The notes: generated by a model not told the origin, from the letters alone. A stretch of 36,077 nt of DNA from CAZNNH01 sp964574335 (GCA_964574335.1 CAZNNH010000050.1:1-36077), one strand, 5' to 3'; positions 23,035-30,619 are shown, counted from the stretch's first letter. A program made the numbers and translations.

Positions 23035-25002
23035 CTACCTCCAGGTGAGGACGTTGGTGCAGGTGTCGTTGCGGTCGTTGGTCACCGTGGCGCGCAAGCT
23101 CCACGAGGTCTCACCGTCGCTCCAGGAGCCCGTGATCTCCTGCAGCAGCGCTCGCGTCTGCGGCTCCACCGCCCGGACCACGGGGATGGCGTCGCTGGCG
23201 CGCCGGCTGCCGCTCGCCGTGACCGTCAGCGAGAGGTTCTTCAGGCGGACGACCCGCTTGCCGAAGTTGGCGAGGTAGACCCCGATCGAGTAGGGCTGGC
23301 CGGGGCGGGGCGAGGCAGGCTGGGCCTCGAACTCGACCCTGGCGGCGAAGTCGGCGGCCTGCTCCACCGCCGCGACGCCCTCCATGTCGAAACCTTTCGG
23401 GCCGTCCTTGGCCTCCCGGCCGCTGCGCACGCGGGACTGACCGGCGACCAGGGTCCGGGCCGGGCCGGACGGCGCCGTGCTCTGGCGCTCCGCAGGGGCG
23501 GGGCTGGGTGGCGGTGGCCGCACCGGCGCCGTTGATGCCACCGTGGGGTGTGGGCGCGGGGCGGGCGCCGTCGTCGACGGATGCGTGCGCCGCGTCGGGA
23601 CAGGTGCGCGCGCCTCTCCGGCGGGGGGCGCAGGAGGAGGCAGGGCGGACACGACGGTCACGATCTCCTCGATGGGGGGCTTCTCTGGCGTGTCGAGGCC
23701 GGACGACGCGCCGGCACGCGACGCCGCTGCCCCCACGTCGTACGTGACCGTCGGTCCCGTCTCGGCCGGCCTCATGGCCGGTGCGGGCTCGCGGACAGCC
23801 GGACGTCCGGGTCCCCAGTAGAGCAGGGTGATGGCTCCCGCCAGTCCCAGGACGCCTCCCGCGCCGGCCGCGACCAGAAGCCCGGTCGCCGAACGGCGCG
23901 GCCTGGAAGCGGGACGCTGGAGCGGCTGCGCCGGGAGGGCGGGCGGGAGGACCCGCGGCGTCGAGGCGACCGGCGGCGGTGCCGGTGTGACCGGTGGCGG
24001 CGCTGGCGCGACCGGTGGCGGAACAGGTCGTGGCCCCGAGCGGGCCGGCGCACCCTCGCTCTCGAGCCGGGGTGTGAGGGTTGCCCTCTGCCCCTCCAGC
24101 GTCAGCGAACGCGCCTTCTCGATCGCCCCAATCAGCTCCGCCGTCACCTGGTAGCGCTCGTGGGGCTGCTTGGCCAGTGCCGTGGCCAGGAGCGGCAGCG
24201 CTGCGGCCGGCAGTCGGGCCGCCCGCGGACCGTGGAGCGGGGGCTCGTCCTCGAGGTGCTTGAACAGCGTGATGATCGGCGTGTCGCCGGAGAAGGGGAC
24301 AGCCCCCGAGAAGATCTCGAAGAGCACCACGCCGAACGAGTAGATGTCGCTCCTCAGGTCCGGCGGCTGGCCCCGGACCTGCTCAGGGCTCATGTACTCC
24401 GGCGTCCCCATGATCTGGCCGGTTCCCGTGAGGCTGGACTCGGCGTCCTGCTGCTTGGCGATGCCGAAGTCGAGCAGGCGCACCCGACCGGCAGAGTCGA
24501 TCATGATGTTCCCGGTCTTGAGGTCGCGGTGGATCACGCCGGCATCGTGGATGGCCTTCAGCCCGTGGGCGACCTGGAGCCCGATATCGAATGCCGCCTC
24601 CACCGACAGCCCGTGCGGCTCGCTGACCAGGTCCTTGAGGTTGGTCCCCTCGATCAGCTCCATCGAGATGAAGACCAGGCCGTCATCTTCCTGGTAGTCG
24701 TGGATCGCGCAGACGTTGCGATGTCGGACCTTGCGGGCCAGCTTGATCTCGGCCAGCAGCCGGCGCACCGCGCCTGAGTCCCGAGCGACCTCGGGGCGAA
24801 GGGTCTTGAGGGCCACCGCCTCGTCCAGGACCCGATCGTGGGCGCGATAGATCATGCCCACGCCACCCCGGCCGATGAGGCCGCGGATCTCGTAGCGGGC
24901 GCCCAGCAGGGCCCCGTCCGGGAGGCTCAGCAGCAGCTTCCCGCAGGCGGCGCAGGTTTCCATCCTGTCGCTGCTGCTGGCTCCGCAGTGAGGGCATTCC
25001 AT
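23035..25002 (-). CDS. Transmembrane Ser/Thr protein kinase with N-terminal zinc ribbon
   Basis: A 655-aa protein. I chose ATG 25002 because it directly begins a zinc ribbon (C3-P-H-C6 and C17-A-A-C20) and lies downstream of a plausible promoter. The 161 codons of open frame upstream look non-coding. The kinase domain (37 to about 300) is complete: glycine loop IGRGGVGMIY, K66 (VALKTL), H158-R-D160-L-K, D178-F-G180, GTPEYMSPEQ. A Pro-rich linker follows, then a membrane segment at about 370-395 (LLVAAGAGGVLGLAGAITLLYW) and another Pro/Ala-rich stretch. The C-terminal extracytoplasmic beta domain is about 120 aa (YSIGVYLANFGKRVVRLKNLSL, SWSLRATVTNDRNDTC). It has no PASTA repeats. This Pkn/PknB-like receptor kinase layout is common in Acidobacteriota and Myxococcota. 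It lies just upstream of the lipoprotein and O-antigen ligase genes. Confidence 0.92.
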   Translation of the reverse strand: MECPHCGASSSDRMETCAACGKLLLSLPDGALLGARYEIRGLIGRGGVGMIYRAHDRVLDEAVALKTLRPEVARDSGAVRRLLAEIKLARKVRHRNVCAIHDYQEDDGLVFISMELIEGTNLKDLVSEPHGLSVEAAFDIGLQVAHGLKAIHDAGVIHRDLKTGNIMIDSAGRVRLLDFGIAKQQDAESSLTGTGQIMGTPEYMSPEQVRGQPPDLRSDIYSFGVVLFEIFSGAVPFSGDTPIITLFKHLEDEPPLHGPRAARLPAAALPLLATALAKQPHERYQVTAELIGAIEKARSLTLEGQRATLTPRLESEGAPARSGPRPVPPPVAPAPPPVTPAPPPVASTPRVLPPALPAQPLQRPASRPRRSATGLLVAAGAGGVLGLAGAITLLYWGPGRPAVREPAPAMRPAETGPTVTYDVGAAASRAGASSGLDTPEKPPIEEIVTVVSALPPPAPPAGEARAPVPTRRTHPSTTAPAPRPHPTVASTAPVRPPPPSPAPAERQSTAPSGPARTLVAGQSRVRSGREAKDGPKGFDMEGVAAVEQAADFAARVEFEAQPASPRPGQPYSIGVYLANFGKRVVRLKNLSLTVTASGSRRASDAIPVVRAVEPQTRALLQEITGSWSDGETSWSLRATVTNDRNDTCTNVLTWR

Positions 25003-25039
25003 GTGGGGAAGGCACCGGCCGTGGATGCTGTGGGCGACG

Positions 25040-25068
25040 ATTGTAGGCGGCGTGGCCGTCCCGATCAA
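25040..25068 (-). promoter_or_regulatory. Promoter of the Ser/Thr kinase gene
   Basis: On the minus strand TTGATC (25063-25068) and TACAAT (25040-25045) are separated by 17 bp. The start codon at 25002 lies about 37 nt past the -10 box. Confidence 0.5.
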
Positions 25069-25113
25069 CACGACCACGGGGACGCGGGGATGGCACACGG
25101 CAGAGAGTTCGGG

Positions 25114-25119
25114 TATGGT
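25114..25119 (+). promoter_or_regulatory. Candidate -10 box for the small secreted protein gene
   Basis: TATGGT sits 22 nt before the ATG at 25142, in the region divergent from the kinase gene. No clear -35 was seen. Confidence 0.3.
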
Positions 25120-25141
25120 CGGAGGGTGGGCACCCGGGCGA

Positions 25142-25756
25142 ATGATCGGTAGCGGCGAGAGCCGGGGGCGGGAGGTCGGAGGGTGCTGGCGCCGGCGCCT
25201 TCTGCTGGCCCTACCTGCGCTGCTCCTGGTGACGGCCGCACCGTCCGCCACGGCTGGCAAGAAGAAGGCACCGCCGCCGGAACTGCCCCTCCTGCACCGG
25301 CACCCCTCGGGCAGGTTCACGTTTCGCACCCCACAGAGCTGGAGCGTGGGTCTTTCCCCCGAACACCCCGAGACGCTCGAGGCCGGGGGCGACGGGCTGC
25401 TGGTGAGGTTCATCTTCCGAGAGGGCGAGGCCGGACTGGACGGCCTCCACGTGGCCTGCCTGGACGAGCGTCTCGCCGGCCCCATGGAGACCCAGCCCGG
25501 CGTGGACTACGAGTACGACTTTCTGAGCGGGACGGTATCGGGCTTCGAGGTGATGGACTCGGCCTTCGTGGTCCGCTACGACAAGCCGATCGAGGGCCAC
25601 CGGAAGTGGCGGCAGCGCAACCTGACGCTGGTCGGCGGTGGCATCTCGCTGTGCGCGATCAGCTACGCCCCCGCAGACCGGTGGAAGCGGTCCGCCGAGA
25701 CCCGGGCCCTGCTCGATGCCGTGCTGGAGAGCCCGCGGTTCGAGCCGAGCCCGTAG
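25142..25756 (+). CDS. Small secreted protein of unknown function (PsbP/DUF1795-like beginning)
   Basis: A 204-aa protein. The ATG at 25142 gives a basic N-region and a clear signal peptide (WRRRLLLALPALLLVTAAPSATAG). ATG 25115 is in frame but overlaps the -10 box. The mature protein starts HPSGRFTFRTPQSWSV, a pattern shared with PsbP-like and DUF1795 lipoproteins, and continues with mixed beta strands (LLVRFIFREGEAGLDGLHVACL, FVVRYDKPIEGHRKWRQRN). It ends in a helix resembling the closing helix of those proteins (ETRALLDAVLESPRF). No catalytic motif is visible and I cannot assign a function. It is divergent from the kinase gene and convergent with deoC. Confidence 0.65.
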   Translation: MIGSGESRGREVGGCWRRRLLLALPALLLVTAAPSATAGKKKAPPPELPLLHRHPSGRFTFRTPQSWSVGLSPEHPETLEAGGDGLLVRFIFREGEAGLDGLHVACLDERLAGPMETQPGVDYEYDFLSGTVSGFEVMDSAFVVRYDKPIEGHRKWRQRNLTLVGGGISLCAISYAPADRWKRSAETRALLDAVLESPRFEPSP

Positions 25757-25762
25757 GCCGGA

Positions 25763-25870
25763 TCCTTCCTGGGCTCAGCTTCGAAGGAACACTCAGGACG
25801 ACGTCCCCGGCCCGTCATTCGGAGGGCGCCGGGCGAGACAGCAGCCGAAGAATCTGGGGACCCAGGCGTC
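25763..25870. repeat. Intergenic repeat-like sequence between convergent genes
   Basis: Two imperfect palindromes fill most of this spacer. The first is centred on CTTCGAAG (25779-25786), with TCCTG and CAGGA ends. The second runs from GTCATTC (25814) to GAATCT (25850-25855). Both resemble interspersed repeats I know from many Chloroflexota, Acidobacteriota and related genomes, from memory only. They may mark transcript ends of the two convergent genes. Confidence 0.4.
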
Positions 25871-25889
25871 GCCGTTCCGGCGCGCCCGG

Positions 25890-26750
25890 TCAGGCAGACA
25901 AGACGGCGGTCTCGCCCGCCAGGCTCTCCTGCACGATCTTGACCCCGACGCTGGCCCCGATCCGGTCGGCGCCCGCCTCGATCATTGCCTGAGCGGCACC
26001 AAGGTCCCGGACCCCTCCGGCCGCCTTGACGCCCATCTGCGAGCCCACCACCCGCCGCATCAGGGCCACGTCGGCCACGGTGGCGCCGCCCGGCCCGAAT
26101 CCCGTCGAGGTCTTGACGAAGGCGGCACCGGCCACCCGGCTCAGCACACAGGCCTTGACCTTCTCGTCGTCGCTCAGGAGCGCGGTCTCCAGGATCACCT
26201 TGACCAGGGCGCCACACCCGCGGGAGGCCTCGACGACACCCCTGATGTCGCGCTCGACCAGAGGGTAGTCTCCGCTCCTGAGCGCGCCGACGTTGATGAC
26301 CATGTCGACTTCGCAGGCACCCTCGGCGGCTGCCCGGGAGGCCTCGTAGGCCTTGACCTCGGGGAGCGTGGCGCCGAGGGGGAAGCCCACCACCGTGCAG
26401 ACACCGGTCTCGGAGCCTTTCAAGAGATGGGCGCACAGGGGCACCCAGGTGGGGTTGACGCAGACGGTGGCGAAGGCGTGGGTCAGCGCCTCGCTGCACA
26501 GCTTCTCGATCTGCTCGCGGGTCGCCTCGGGCTTGAGCAGGGTGTGGTCGATGCGCCGGGCGATGGAGCGTGGGTAGCTGGCGCTGCTGGCGGCGAGCCC
26601 GAAGCGGGCGGCGCCCTCGGACACCATCCGGTCCAGGCGGTCGGGGCAGCAGTCGTCGGGGACGGCGTGGCAGTCACAGGAGGCGGCCATCGTCCCGAGC
26701 TGGGCCATCACCGCACGGACGATGCTCTCCACCAGCCTGGGGTCGGTCAC
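25890..26750 (-). CDS. deoC: Deoxyribose-phosphate aldolase with N-terminal encapsulation-peptide-like extension
   Basis: A 286-aa protein. GTG 26750 is taken as start because it overlaps the rpiB stop as GTGA. The class I aldolase barrel is complete: IDHTLLKPEA, D149 (CEVDMVIN), Schiff-base K213 (FVKTSTGFG) and K242 (GVKAAGGVRD). It cleaves 2-deoxyribose 5-phosphate to glyceraldehyde 3-phosphate and acetaldehyde. Compared with the Escherichia coli enzyme it has about 45 extra N-terminal residues. These start with an amphipathic helix (LVESIVRAVMAQLG; hydrophobic L6, V7, I10, V11, V14, M15, L18), then a Cys-rich linker (ASCDCHAVPDDCCPD). A short helix plus linker is the layout of bacterial-microcompartment encapsulation peptides. 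Together with RpiB this is the core pair of SPU-type microcompartments. No shell gene is present in the window. Confidence 0.93.
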   Translation of the reverse strand: MTDPRLVESIVRAVMAQLGTMAASCDCHAVPDDCCPDRLDRMVSEGAARFGLAASSASYPRSIARRIDHTLLKPEATREQIEKLCSEALTHAFATVCVNPTWVPLCAHLLKGSETGVCTVVGFPLGATLPEVKAYEASRAAAEGACEVDMVINVGALRSGDYPLVERDIRGVVEASRGCGALVKVILETALLSDDEKVKACVLSRVAGAAFVKTSTGFGPGGATVADVALMRRVVGSQMGVKAAGGVRDLGAAQAMIEAGADRIGASVGVKIVQESLAGETAVLSA

Positions 26751-27340
26751 GCGCCCTCGATCTCCATGATCTTGGCCACCCGCCGCTGGTGCCGGGGCTC
26801 CACGCATTCCGTCGACAGGAAGACCTCCAGGATCTCCAGCATGCGGCGCGCGTCGACGAAGCGTGCCCCCAGCGTCAACACGTTGGCGTCGTTGTGCTCG
26901 CGAGCGTTGCGGGCGGCGGCGGCGTCGACGCAGGGTGCGGCACGCACCCCCCTGACCTTGTTGGCGGCCATGGCCGAGCCGATCCCGGCGCCGTCGACGA
27001 TGATCCCGAGGTGGGCCTCGCCCTTCCGGACCGCCTCGGCCACCCGCCGGGCGATGTCCGGGTAGTCCACGGGTTCCGTGGAGAAGGTGCCGTGGTCATG
27101 GAAGCGGCGGCCGAGCCGGGAGAGGGCCCCCTTGATCTGCTCCTTGAGCTCGAACCCGCCATGATCGGCGCCCAGCGCGATCACCTGGGTCACCTCGGGC
27201 GCGGAGGCGTGCACGATCCGCACCCCACGGGTATTGGCCACCTCCCGGGCCCACGGCGTCACCGTGGCCCCCACCGAGGTGCGCAGCTCCGCTCCGGGAG
27301 GGGTGCCGAGCACGTCTTCAGCGGTGACGAGGTCCTTCAT
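26747..27340 (-). CDS. rpiB: RpiB/LacAB-family sugar-phosphate isomerase with N-terminal extension
   Basis: A 197-aa protein against about 150 for typical RpiB. The ATG at 27340 begins MKDLVTAEDVLG. The first 50 residues are an added module with VTPWAREVANTRGVRIV. The RpiB fold then starts VIALGADHGGFELKEQ and continues with VDYPDIARRVAEAV, ANKVRGVRAA, AREHNDANVLTLGAR. RpiB interconverts ribose 5-phosphate and ribulose 5-phosphate. The active-site strand reads IIVDGAGIGSAMAANK: D116 replaces the catalytic Cys of E. coli RpiB (CGTGIG), and the Glu used by the mycobacterial enzyme is Ser here. A changed substrate or mechanism is possible. It overlaps deoC by GTGA, so the two are translated together. 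Confidence 0.88.
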   Translation of the reverse strand: MKDLVTAEDVLGTPPGAELRTSVGATVTPWAREVANTRGVRIVHASAPEVTQVIALGADHGGFELKEQIKGALSRLGRRFHDHGTFSTEPVDYPDIARRVAEAVRKGEAHLGIIVDGAGIGSAMAANKVRGVRAAPCVDAAAARNAREHNDANVLTLGARFVDARRMLEILEVFLSTECVEPRHQRRVAKIMEIEGA

Positions 27341-27360
27341 GGCAGAGCGACGATCGGTCG

Positions 27361-27366
27361 ATGGTA
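27361..27366 (-). promoter_or_regulatory. Candidate -10 box for the rpiB-deoC operon
   Basis: TACCAT on the minus strand ends 20 nt before the ATG at 27340. No ribosome site is visible in the roughly 14-nt leader and no -35 is clear. It lies back to back with the lysA promoter. Confidence 0.35.
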
Positions 27367-27397
27367 GCACGCCTCCCCGAAGCCGGCGTGGAGCCGG

Positions 27398-27403
27398 TAT
27401 GAT
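27398..27403 (+). promoter_or_regulatory. -10 box of a probable leaderless promoter (lysA)
   Basis: TATGAT ends 8 nt before the ATG at 27412. There is no Shine-Dalgarno sequence. The spacing would put the transcription start at the start codon. Confidence 0.5.
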
Positions 27404-27411
27404 GGGCGGCC

Positions 27412-28656
27412 ATGTCGGGGTTCGAGCGCCTGGAAGGCGAGCTGCGCTGCGACGGTCGTTCACTGGAGGAGGCCGCTCGACGTTTCGGGACGCCGCTCTT
27501 CGTCTACGGCCGCTCTGCGATGGAGGCCGCGTACCGAGGGTACGACCAGGCCTTCGCCGCCGTCCCTCACCGCATCTGCTACGCGCTCAAGGCCAACGCC
27601 TCGGGGGAGGTGCTCCGCGTCTTCGCCCGGCTCGGCGCCGGCGCCGACATCGTCTCCGGGCTGGAGCTACGCGCCGCGCTACGGGCCGGCTTCTCGGCCG
27701 AGCGCATCATCTTCTCCGGGGTTGGCAAGACCGACGACGAGCTGGCACTGGGCCTTCGCCACCGGATCGGCGAGTTCAACGTCGAGAGCGAGGACGAGAT
27801 GCTGCGGCTCTCGCGTCTGGCCGGTTCCGAAGGCGCCCGAGCCCGAGTCACGCTCCGGGTCAACCCCGACATCGATCCCGGGTCGCATCCCTACATCTCG
27901 ACCGGGCTGCGCGCCAGCAAGTTCGGGATCGAGAGCGCCCGGGCGGTGGAGATCCTCGAACGGGCTCGCCGGCTCCCCGGGATCGAGGTCTCGGGCCTGC
28001 AATGCCACATCGGCTCCCAGATCACCGACCTCTCGCCCCTGGCCGAGGCCGCCGCCGAGCTGGCGCGACTGTCGCGCCAGCTCCTCGATGCCGGCTTCGG
28101 GCTGCGGACCATCGATCTCGGGGGAGGGCTGGGCGTCGACTACCACGGCGACGGTGGCTACGGCCCGGCGGAGCTGGCGGAAGCCGTGCTGCCGGCCCTC
28201 TCCGGCCTGCCGCTCGAGCTGATCCTGGAGCCGGGCCGCTCGCTGGTCGCCGCCGCGGGTCTCCTGCTGACCCGGGTGCTGTTCGTCAAGCGCAGCTCGG
28301 TGAAGACCTTCGTGGTCGTGGACGCCGGGATGAACGACCTGCTGAGGCCCGCCCTCTACGACGCGTTCCACCGCATCGAGCCGGTCACCACCCGGGGGCG
28401 GCGGGAGGTCCAGGTGGACGTCGTGGGGCCGGTCTGCGAGTCCTCGGACTTCCTGGCGCGGGACCGGGTGCTCGAGACGGTCGAGCCGGGCGAGCTGCTG
28501 GCGGTACGCGACGCCGGAGCCTACGCCTTCGTGATGTCCTCCAACTACAACCTACGACCCCGGGCCGCCGAGGCCCTGGTGGAGCCGGCCGGCCTGCGGC
28601 TGATCAGACGGCGCGAAAGGTTCGAGGACCTCTTGGCGACCGAGGTCCTCGAGTAG
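27412..28656 (+). CDS. lysA: Diaminopimelate decarboxylase
   Basis: A 414-aa PLP enzyme of the alanine racemase-like fold. K60 in CYALKANAS holds PLP. Typical segments are GADIVSGLELRAAL, GVGKTDDELALGL, HIGSQI, DLGGGLGVDYHGDG and LEPGRSLVA. C342 in GPVCESSDFLA is the catalytic Cys contributed across the dimer, and GAYAFVMSSNYNLRPR closes the site. It decarboxylates meso-diaminopimelate to L-lysine, the last step of lysine synthesis. The length is normal. Expression is probably leaderless. It is divergent from rpiB-deoC and convergent with the TolC-like gene, 19 bp away, with no visible functional link to either. Confidence 0.95.
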   Translation: MSGFERLEGELRCDGRSLEEAARRFGTPLFVYGRSAMEAAYRGYDQAFAAVPHRICYALKANASGEVLRVFARLGAGADIVSGLELRAALRAGFSAERIIFSGVGKTDDELALGLRHRIGEFNVESEDEMLRLSRLAGSEGARARVTLRVNPDIDPGSHPYISTGLRASKFGIESARAVEILERARRLPGIEVSGLQCHIGSQITDLSPLAEAAAELARLSRQLLDAGFGLRTIDLGGGLGVDYHGDGGYGPAELAEAVLPALSGLPLELILEPGRSLVAAAGLLLTRVLFVKRSSVKTFVVVDAGMNDLLRPALYDAFHRIEPVTTRGRREVQVDVVGPVCESSDFLARDRVLETVEPGELLAVRDAGAYAFVMSSNYNLRPRAAEALVEPAGLRLIRRRERFEDLLATEVLE

Positions 28657-28675
28657 TCGGCTCGAAGGCGTCCGA

Positions 28676-30310
28676 TCAGTTCGGCGACGGGGCGCGCGTG
28701 CTCTGCGAGGAGGCGCCCGAGCTGGCCAGCAGCCCCTGCAGGCCGCCGGCGGTGACCGACAGCACCGAGCCGCTGCCGCTCGCACCCGCCTCCTGGACCC
28801 GCTCGAACTCGATCACGCTCTTGCGGAAGTCCAGCTCGGCCTGGAGCTGCGAGACCTCGGCCAGGGCCAGGTCCCGCTGGGCCTGGGTGACCAGGTAGCT
28901 GGTCGACATGCCGGCCGCGAACTTCTTCTGCTCGGCGTCGAGGCGGCGATCCATGAGCACTCGGGAGGCACGGGTCGCCTCCACCCGCTTGAAGTTGGTC
29001 TCCACCGCCCGGCCGGCGCTGCGCACCTCGGTGGCTATCTGTAGCTCCAGGCGGCGGACGATCGACTGCCGCTGGTCGCGGGCGATCTGGGCCCGGGCCG
29101 CCACCGCCTTGGCCTCGCGGTTTCGGATCGGCATGGAGAACTGCACGCCCACCGCCCAGGTCGGGTAGCTCAGGCCGAAGGCATCGGAGACCGCGTCACT
29201 GTAGCCTCCCTCGATGGTGTCGACGACCGGTCCGCCGAGACTGTCGCGGATCAGGTTGGTGCCTCCCACGCCGCTGCCCCCGTAGCTGGCCACCAGGTTC
29301 AGCGAGGGGAGCTTCTGGTTCCGGGCCAGCTCCAGCTCGTACTCGGTGGTCTCGACACCCATCCGCGCCGCCACCATGTCGGTCCGCTCCTCGAGGGCCC
29401 GCTGCAGGGCCGCCTCGAGGTCGATCTGGACCGGCTGGGCCTCGTAGCGGTCGGTGGGCACCACCCGGGACGCCCAGGAGGCCCGGTCGTACTCGGGGAA
29501 GATCATGCGCTTGAGGGCGTCCTGGGCATCCGCGAGCAGCCCCTCGGCGGTGATCACGCCCTCCTCGCGGGCCGCCACCTCGGCCTGCGCCTCGACCACG
29601 TCGAGGGGGGCCAGGGTGCCGACCCGGACCTTGATCTCGTTCTCGTCCTGCAGCTTCTTGGCCAGGGTCAGGTTCTTCCGGGCCGCCTCCAGGTTGTCCA
29701 TCGTGGCGATCACGTCGTAGTAGCGGGCCTGGACGTTGGCGCGGATGTTGATCACCTGCTGGCGGAACTGGACGTCGGAGATCTCCTTGTTCTTCTTGGC
29801 CGCCCGGATCTGGTTACGGCCGACGTCGATCTTCAGGTTGGCCAGCAGCGGCTGGGTGAACTGGGCGGTGAGGTCGACCGAGTAGCTCGGGTTGAAGGTC
29901 GTGAAGACGCTGTTGGTGTTCTGGCGCCGGTTGTTGAAGTCGAGGGAGAGCGAGCCGCCGGTCTTGAGGGACTGGCTCAACCCGAGGTTGTAGATGAGAG
30001 AGTTGGTGTTCACCTCGGTGCCGCCCGAGAAGGCGCTGCTCTGGGGAGTGGTGGTCTTGTTGTAGTAGAGCAGGCCGGTCACGGAGGTGTCGTACCGCCC
30101 GTTGGCCTGGGTGATGGAATATGCGGCGGCCTCGGGGCCAAAGCGCTCGACCGCGATGTCGACGTTGTTCTCGAGGGCCCGGGCCACGGCGTCCTGGAGG
30201 GACAGCTCCAGGACGGGTTGCTCCTCGGCGGCCAGCCCGGGTAGGGCCCAGAGCAGGCCCAGGGCGAGCGGGAGCAGGTACTTGACCGGGCTTGTGGGTT
30301 GTCGGCTCAT
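28676..30310 (-). CDS. TolC-family outer membrane protein
   Basis: A 544-aa protein with a signal peptide (YLLPLALGLLWALPGLAAEE). It has the two tandem halves of an outer membrane efflux protein, each with paired long helices. First half: LSLQDAVARALENNVDIAVERF, then YYDVIATMDNLEAARKNLTLAKKLQ, GTLAPLDVVEAQAEVAARE. Second half: LEAALQRALEERTDMVAARMGVE, then FAAGMSTSYLVTQAQRDLALAEVSQLQAELDF. Such trimers form the exit duct of efflux pumps or type I secretion systems. The inner-membrane pump and adaptor genes are not in the window. GGAGG lies about 12 nt before the ATG. The -10 box TATAAT is about 60 nt upstream. Confidence 0.92.
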   Translation of the reverse strand: MSRQPTSPVKYLLPLALGLLWALPGLAAEEQPVLELSLQDAVARALENNVDIAVERFGPEAAAYSITQANGRYDTSVTGLLYYNKTTTPQSSAFSGGTEVNTNSLIYNLGLSQSLKTGGSLSLDFNNRRQNTNSVFTTFNPSYSVDLTAQFTQPLLANLKIDVGRNQIRAAKKNKEISDVQFRQQVINIRANVQARYYDVIATMDNLEAARKNLTLAKKLQDENEIKVRVGTLAPLDVVEAQAEVAAREEGVITAEGLLADAQDALKRMIFPEYDRASWASRVVPTDRYEAQPVQIDLEAALQRALEERTDMVAARMGVETTEYELELARNQKLPSLNLVASYGGSGVGGTNLIRDSLGGPVVDTIEGGYSDAVSDAFGLSYPTWAVGVQFSMPIRNREAKAVAARAQIARDQRQSIVRRLELQIATEVRSAGRAVETNFKRVEATRASRVLMDRRLDAEQKKFAAGMSTSYLVTQAQRDLALAEVSQLQAELDFRKSVIEFERVQEAGASGSGSVLSVTAGGLQGLLASSGASSQSTRAPSPN

Positions 30311-30366
30311 TTGTGCTTTGACCTCCAGCAGGTTCGGTTCGATCGGGAACCCGAGCGCCCCGGGGG

Positions 30367-30372
30367 ATTATA
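30367..30372 (-). promoter_or_regulatory. -10 box for the TolC-like gene
   Basis: A perfect TATAAT on the minus strand, 56 nt before the ATG at 30310. The -35 position is not consensus. Confidence 0.55.
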
Positions 30373-30556
30373 TCCCGGGCCCAGAATCACTTCGGCGAGC
30401 CCCACCGGAATGAACGATCCGGGCCTGCCAAAAGATCCGCCCTTTTTGCCCGAATCTGGACGCTCGGCGAGCCAGCGGCCCTGTCCGGTCCGGCCCCCAG
30501 CCCTGGCCTCTGGGTGTTTGACCTCGGTGGCCGGCCTGGGGTTTGAGGAATCCCCC

Positions 30557-30594
30557 AAAAAAGAGAAGGCGGGAGGCCCCCGAAGGGGCCCCCC
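30557..30594 (-). terminator. Rho-independent terminator of the TonB-dependent receptor gene
   Basis: On the minus strand a 10-bp stem (GGGGGGCCCC with GGGGCCTCCC, one G-T pair) closes a TTCG tetraloop. It is followed by a spacer and a run of six T. It lies 25 nt after the stop codon. Confidence 0.85.
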
Positions 30595-30619
30595 GCAGCC
30601 CGTGACGTCCCTCGCCAGG

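Larger units (their letters stand above)
30311..30619. other. Intergenic region between the TonB-dependent receptor and TolC-like genes
   Basis: 309 bp without a gene. It holds the receptor gene's terminator (30557-30594) and the TolC-like gene's promoter and leader (30311-30372). The middle, about 30400-30550, is high-GC sequence in which I see no convincing gene or structured RNA. Confidence 0.7.

Noticed and set aside
25890..27340. A full microcompartment locus
   Set aside because: I looked for shell proteins in all frames on both sides and saw none. Only the enzyme pair is supported.
27341..27463. Longer N-terminus for RpiB (start at 27463)
   Set aside because: The added residues are Arg/Pro-rich and overlap the divergent lysA promoter and start. 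ATG 27340 is better.
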